From Methylophilus aquaticus (GTDB taxonomy: Bacteria; Pseudomonadota; Gammaproteobacteria; Burkholderiales; Methylophilaceae), in NCBI RefSeq assembly GCF_030769565.1, contig NZ_JAVCAP010000001.1, positions 152,161 through 216,160 on the forward strand: DNA of 64,000 bases, read 5' to 3'. This document shows, piece by piece, positions 62,569-64,000 of the stretch (position 1 is the first letter of the stretch; the number at the start of each line of letters is the position of its first letter). The translations under genes were made by a program, and so were the position numbers. Below the pieces are notes generated by a model. It searched no databases, had not been told where the DNA came from, and worked only from the letters and a program-made list of their open reading frames with translations.

Positions 62569-63975
62569 ATGAAGAAAATTCTTTCTGTGTTATCACTGGT
62601 TGCGCTGATGGGTCTGGCAGCTACGCCGGCCAGCTACGCTGAAGAAACCGTAGTAGAAACCGTGACTATTGAAGAGACTGTTGCACCAGATGCAGCGCCA
62701 GCTGCCGAGGCACCAGCCGCTGCTGAAGCGGCACCAGCAGAAGCTGCAGCCGAAGCGCCTGCAACCCTGGATGTTGGCAGTACTGCATTTATGATTGTGG
62801 CGACTGTGCTGGTGATTTTGATGACCATCCCTGGTTTGGCCTTGTTTTATGGCGGTTTGGTACGTCAGAAAAACATGCTTTCTGTGTTGATGCAAGTGTT
62901 CGTTGTGTTCTCCATGGTGTCGGTGATTTGGGCGGCTTATGGGTACAGTGCGGCATTTAGCGAAGGCAACATGGTGGTGGGTGGCTTGAGCAAGGCATTT
63001 CTGGCGGGCATTACGCCTGACAGTTTGTCTGGCGTAATTCCAGAGTATGTATTTCTGACCTTCCAGCTGACTTTTGCAGCCATTACTCCAGCGCTGATTG
63101 TGGGCGGGTTTGCCGAGCGTATGAAATTTTCAGCCGTGCTGTTGTTTACCGCGCTGTGGGTGACATTTGCTTACGTGCCAATCGCGCATATGGTATGGGG
63201 TGGCGGTTATTTGGGTTCGCTGGGTGCTAAAGACTTTGCCGGTGGTACGGTTGTACACATTAACGCGGGTATTGCTGCGCTGGTGGGTGCCATCATGTTG
63301 GGTAAACGTATCGGTTACGGTAAAGAAGCCATGCCTCCGCACAATCTGGTGATGACCATGGTCGGTGCTGCATTGCTGTGGGTGGGTTGGTTTGGCTTTA
63401 ACGTAGGTAGCGAACTGGCTGTTGACGGTGTTGCTGGCATGGTGCTGATTAACACACAACTGGCGACTGCTGCTGCCGTGTTAGGCTGGATTTTTGCCGA
63501 GTGGTTGTTCAGAGGTAAACCAAGTATGCTGGGTGCTGCTTCAGGTGCTGTGGCTGGCTTGGTGGCGATTACGCCTGCTTGTGGCTTCATCGGTCCGATG
63601 GGTTCCATCATTCTGGGCTTTACCGCCAGCTTTGTCAGCCTGTGGGGCGTGACCAAGTTGAAAGGTGCGCTGGGTTATGACGATTCACTGGATGTATTCG
63701 GCGTACACGGTTTGGCTGGTATCTGGGGTGCTGTAGGCACCGGTATCCTGATGTCTCCTGGCTTGGGTGGCGTTGGTTACGCTGAAGGTGTTACTATGGG
63801 CGGTCAAGTCACTACGCAAATCATTGCAGTGGTGGTGACGATTGTCTGGACAGGTATCGTGAGTGTGATTCTTTACAAAGTTGTAGACATGCTGGTAGGT
63901 CTGCGTGTGAGCGAAGAATACGAGCGCGAAGGCTTGGATACAACCGAGCATGGTGAGCGTGCTTATAGCATGTAA
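62569..63975 (+). CDS. amtB: Ammonium transporter AmtB
   Basis: Trimeric ammonium channel of 468 residues. A signal-like segment (1-24) is followed by an Ala/Pro/Glu-rich linker (about 25-68), longer than usual, then eleven membrane helices. The twin-His pore residues lie in GGGYLGS...GGTVVHINAG and FGVHGLAGIWG. The phenylalanine gate region FAERMKFSAVLLF and WVGWFGFNVGSELA are visible. The C-terminal tail RVSEEYEREGLDTTEHGERAYSM is the GlnK contact. It is the last gene of the porin-glnK-amtB operon in this window. Confidence 0.94.
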   Translation: MKKILSVLSLVALMGLAATPASYAEETVVETVTIEETVAPDAAPAAEAPAAAEAAPAEAAAEAPATLDVGSTAFMIVATVLVILMTIPGLALFYGGLVRQKNMLSVLMQVFVVFSMVSVIWAAYGYSAAFSEGNMVVGGLSKAFLAGITPDSLSGVIPEYVFLTFQLTFAAITPALIVGGFAERMKFSAVLLFTALWVTFAYVPIAHMVWGGGYLGSLGAKDFAGGTVVHINAGIAALVGAIMLGKRIGYGKEAMPPHNLVMTMVGAALLWVGWFGFNVGSELAVDGVAGMVLINTQLATAAAVLGWIFAEWLFRGKPSMLGAASGAVAGLVAITPACGFIGPMGSIILGFTASFVSLWGVTKLKGALGYDDSLDVFGVHGLAGIWGAVGTGILMSPGLGGVGYAEGVTMGGQVTTQIIAVVVTIVWTGIVSVILYKVVDMLVGLRVSEEYEREGLDTTEHGERAYSM

Positions 63976-64000
63976 ATAATGCGTAATAAGAAAACGGCTC

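Overview
The window looks like a chromosomal segment of a Gram-negative betaproteobacterium, most likely a methylotroph of the Methylophilaceae (Methylophilus type). This is an inference from the moderate GC content, the lysA-lptM pair, the porin-glnK-amtB order, and the combination of type IV pilus and Tad/Flp genes. I could not run a database search. No rRNA, tRNA, CRISPR array, prophage or intact transposase gene was seen.

Layout. 1-2.1 kb: an ABC-2 exporter pair after the tail of an unknown gene. 2.1-2.8 kb: a MITE-like element and a first Flp pilin gene (flp1). 2.9-8.7 kb: a minus-strand operon of a GT2 glycosyltransferase, a YbhN-like membrane protein, a second ABC-2 exporter and a frameshifted TPR-glycosyltransferase. 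9.2-20.2 kb: surface-glycan genes. The core is a tight minus-strand operon for a sugar that is probably Fuc4NAc: a GtrB-like transferase, a WecD-like acetyltransferase, an EmrE-like small transporter, a WecE-like aminotransferase and three tandem GT-C paralogues. 20.4-27.5 kb: the Tad prepilin peptidase gene followed by a 1713-residue multidomain glycosyl/methyltransferase and a DUF616-like protein. 28.2-32.7 kb: a second Flp pilin gene (flp2), a decayed glycosyltransferase, an O-GlcNAc-transferase-like TPR protein and a 38-residue small ORF. 32.8-45.9 kb: the Tad pilus machine. The plus strand carries the secretin, a lipoprotein, a TPR protein, CpaE, CpaF, an unknown membrane protein, TadB, TadC and DUF192. 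The minus strand carries a GT8-like transferase, a large TadE/G-like pseudopilin and CpaB. 46.2-49.8 kb: housekeeping genes (ispH, purU, lysA, lptM). 50.1-57.4 kb: a type IV minor-pilin operon (pilE-fimT-pilV-pilW-pilX-pilY1). 57.4-61 kb: small ORFs, comM and ubiK. 61.1-64 kb: a TorF-like porin, glnK and amtB.

The most interesting signal is regulatory. The dispersed Tad/Flp genes sit in four separate transcription units, and each is preceded by a good -24/-12 (sigma-54, RpoN) promoter: the prepilin peptidase unit, flp2, the secretin operon and the GT/TadG/CpaB unit. Two of these units also carry glycosyltransferases. This suggests an RpoN-controlled, possibly glycosylated Tad pilus. The nitrogen operon torF-glnK-amtB has a perfect sigma-54 promoter too. 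By contrast flp1 has a sigma-70-like promoter bracketed by two copies of a 15-bp palindrome, so the two pilins appear to be under different control.

The window also holds two families of short non-autonomous elements with terminal inverted repeats, two copies each. One copy ends 25 bp upstream of pilE. A third family consists of 17-bp perfect hairpins whose stems differ by compensatory changes.
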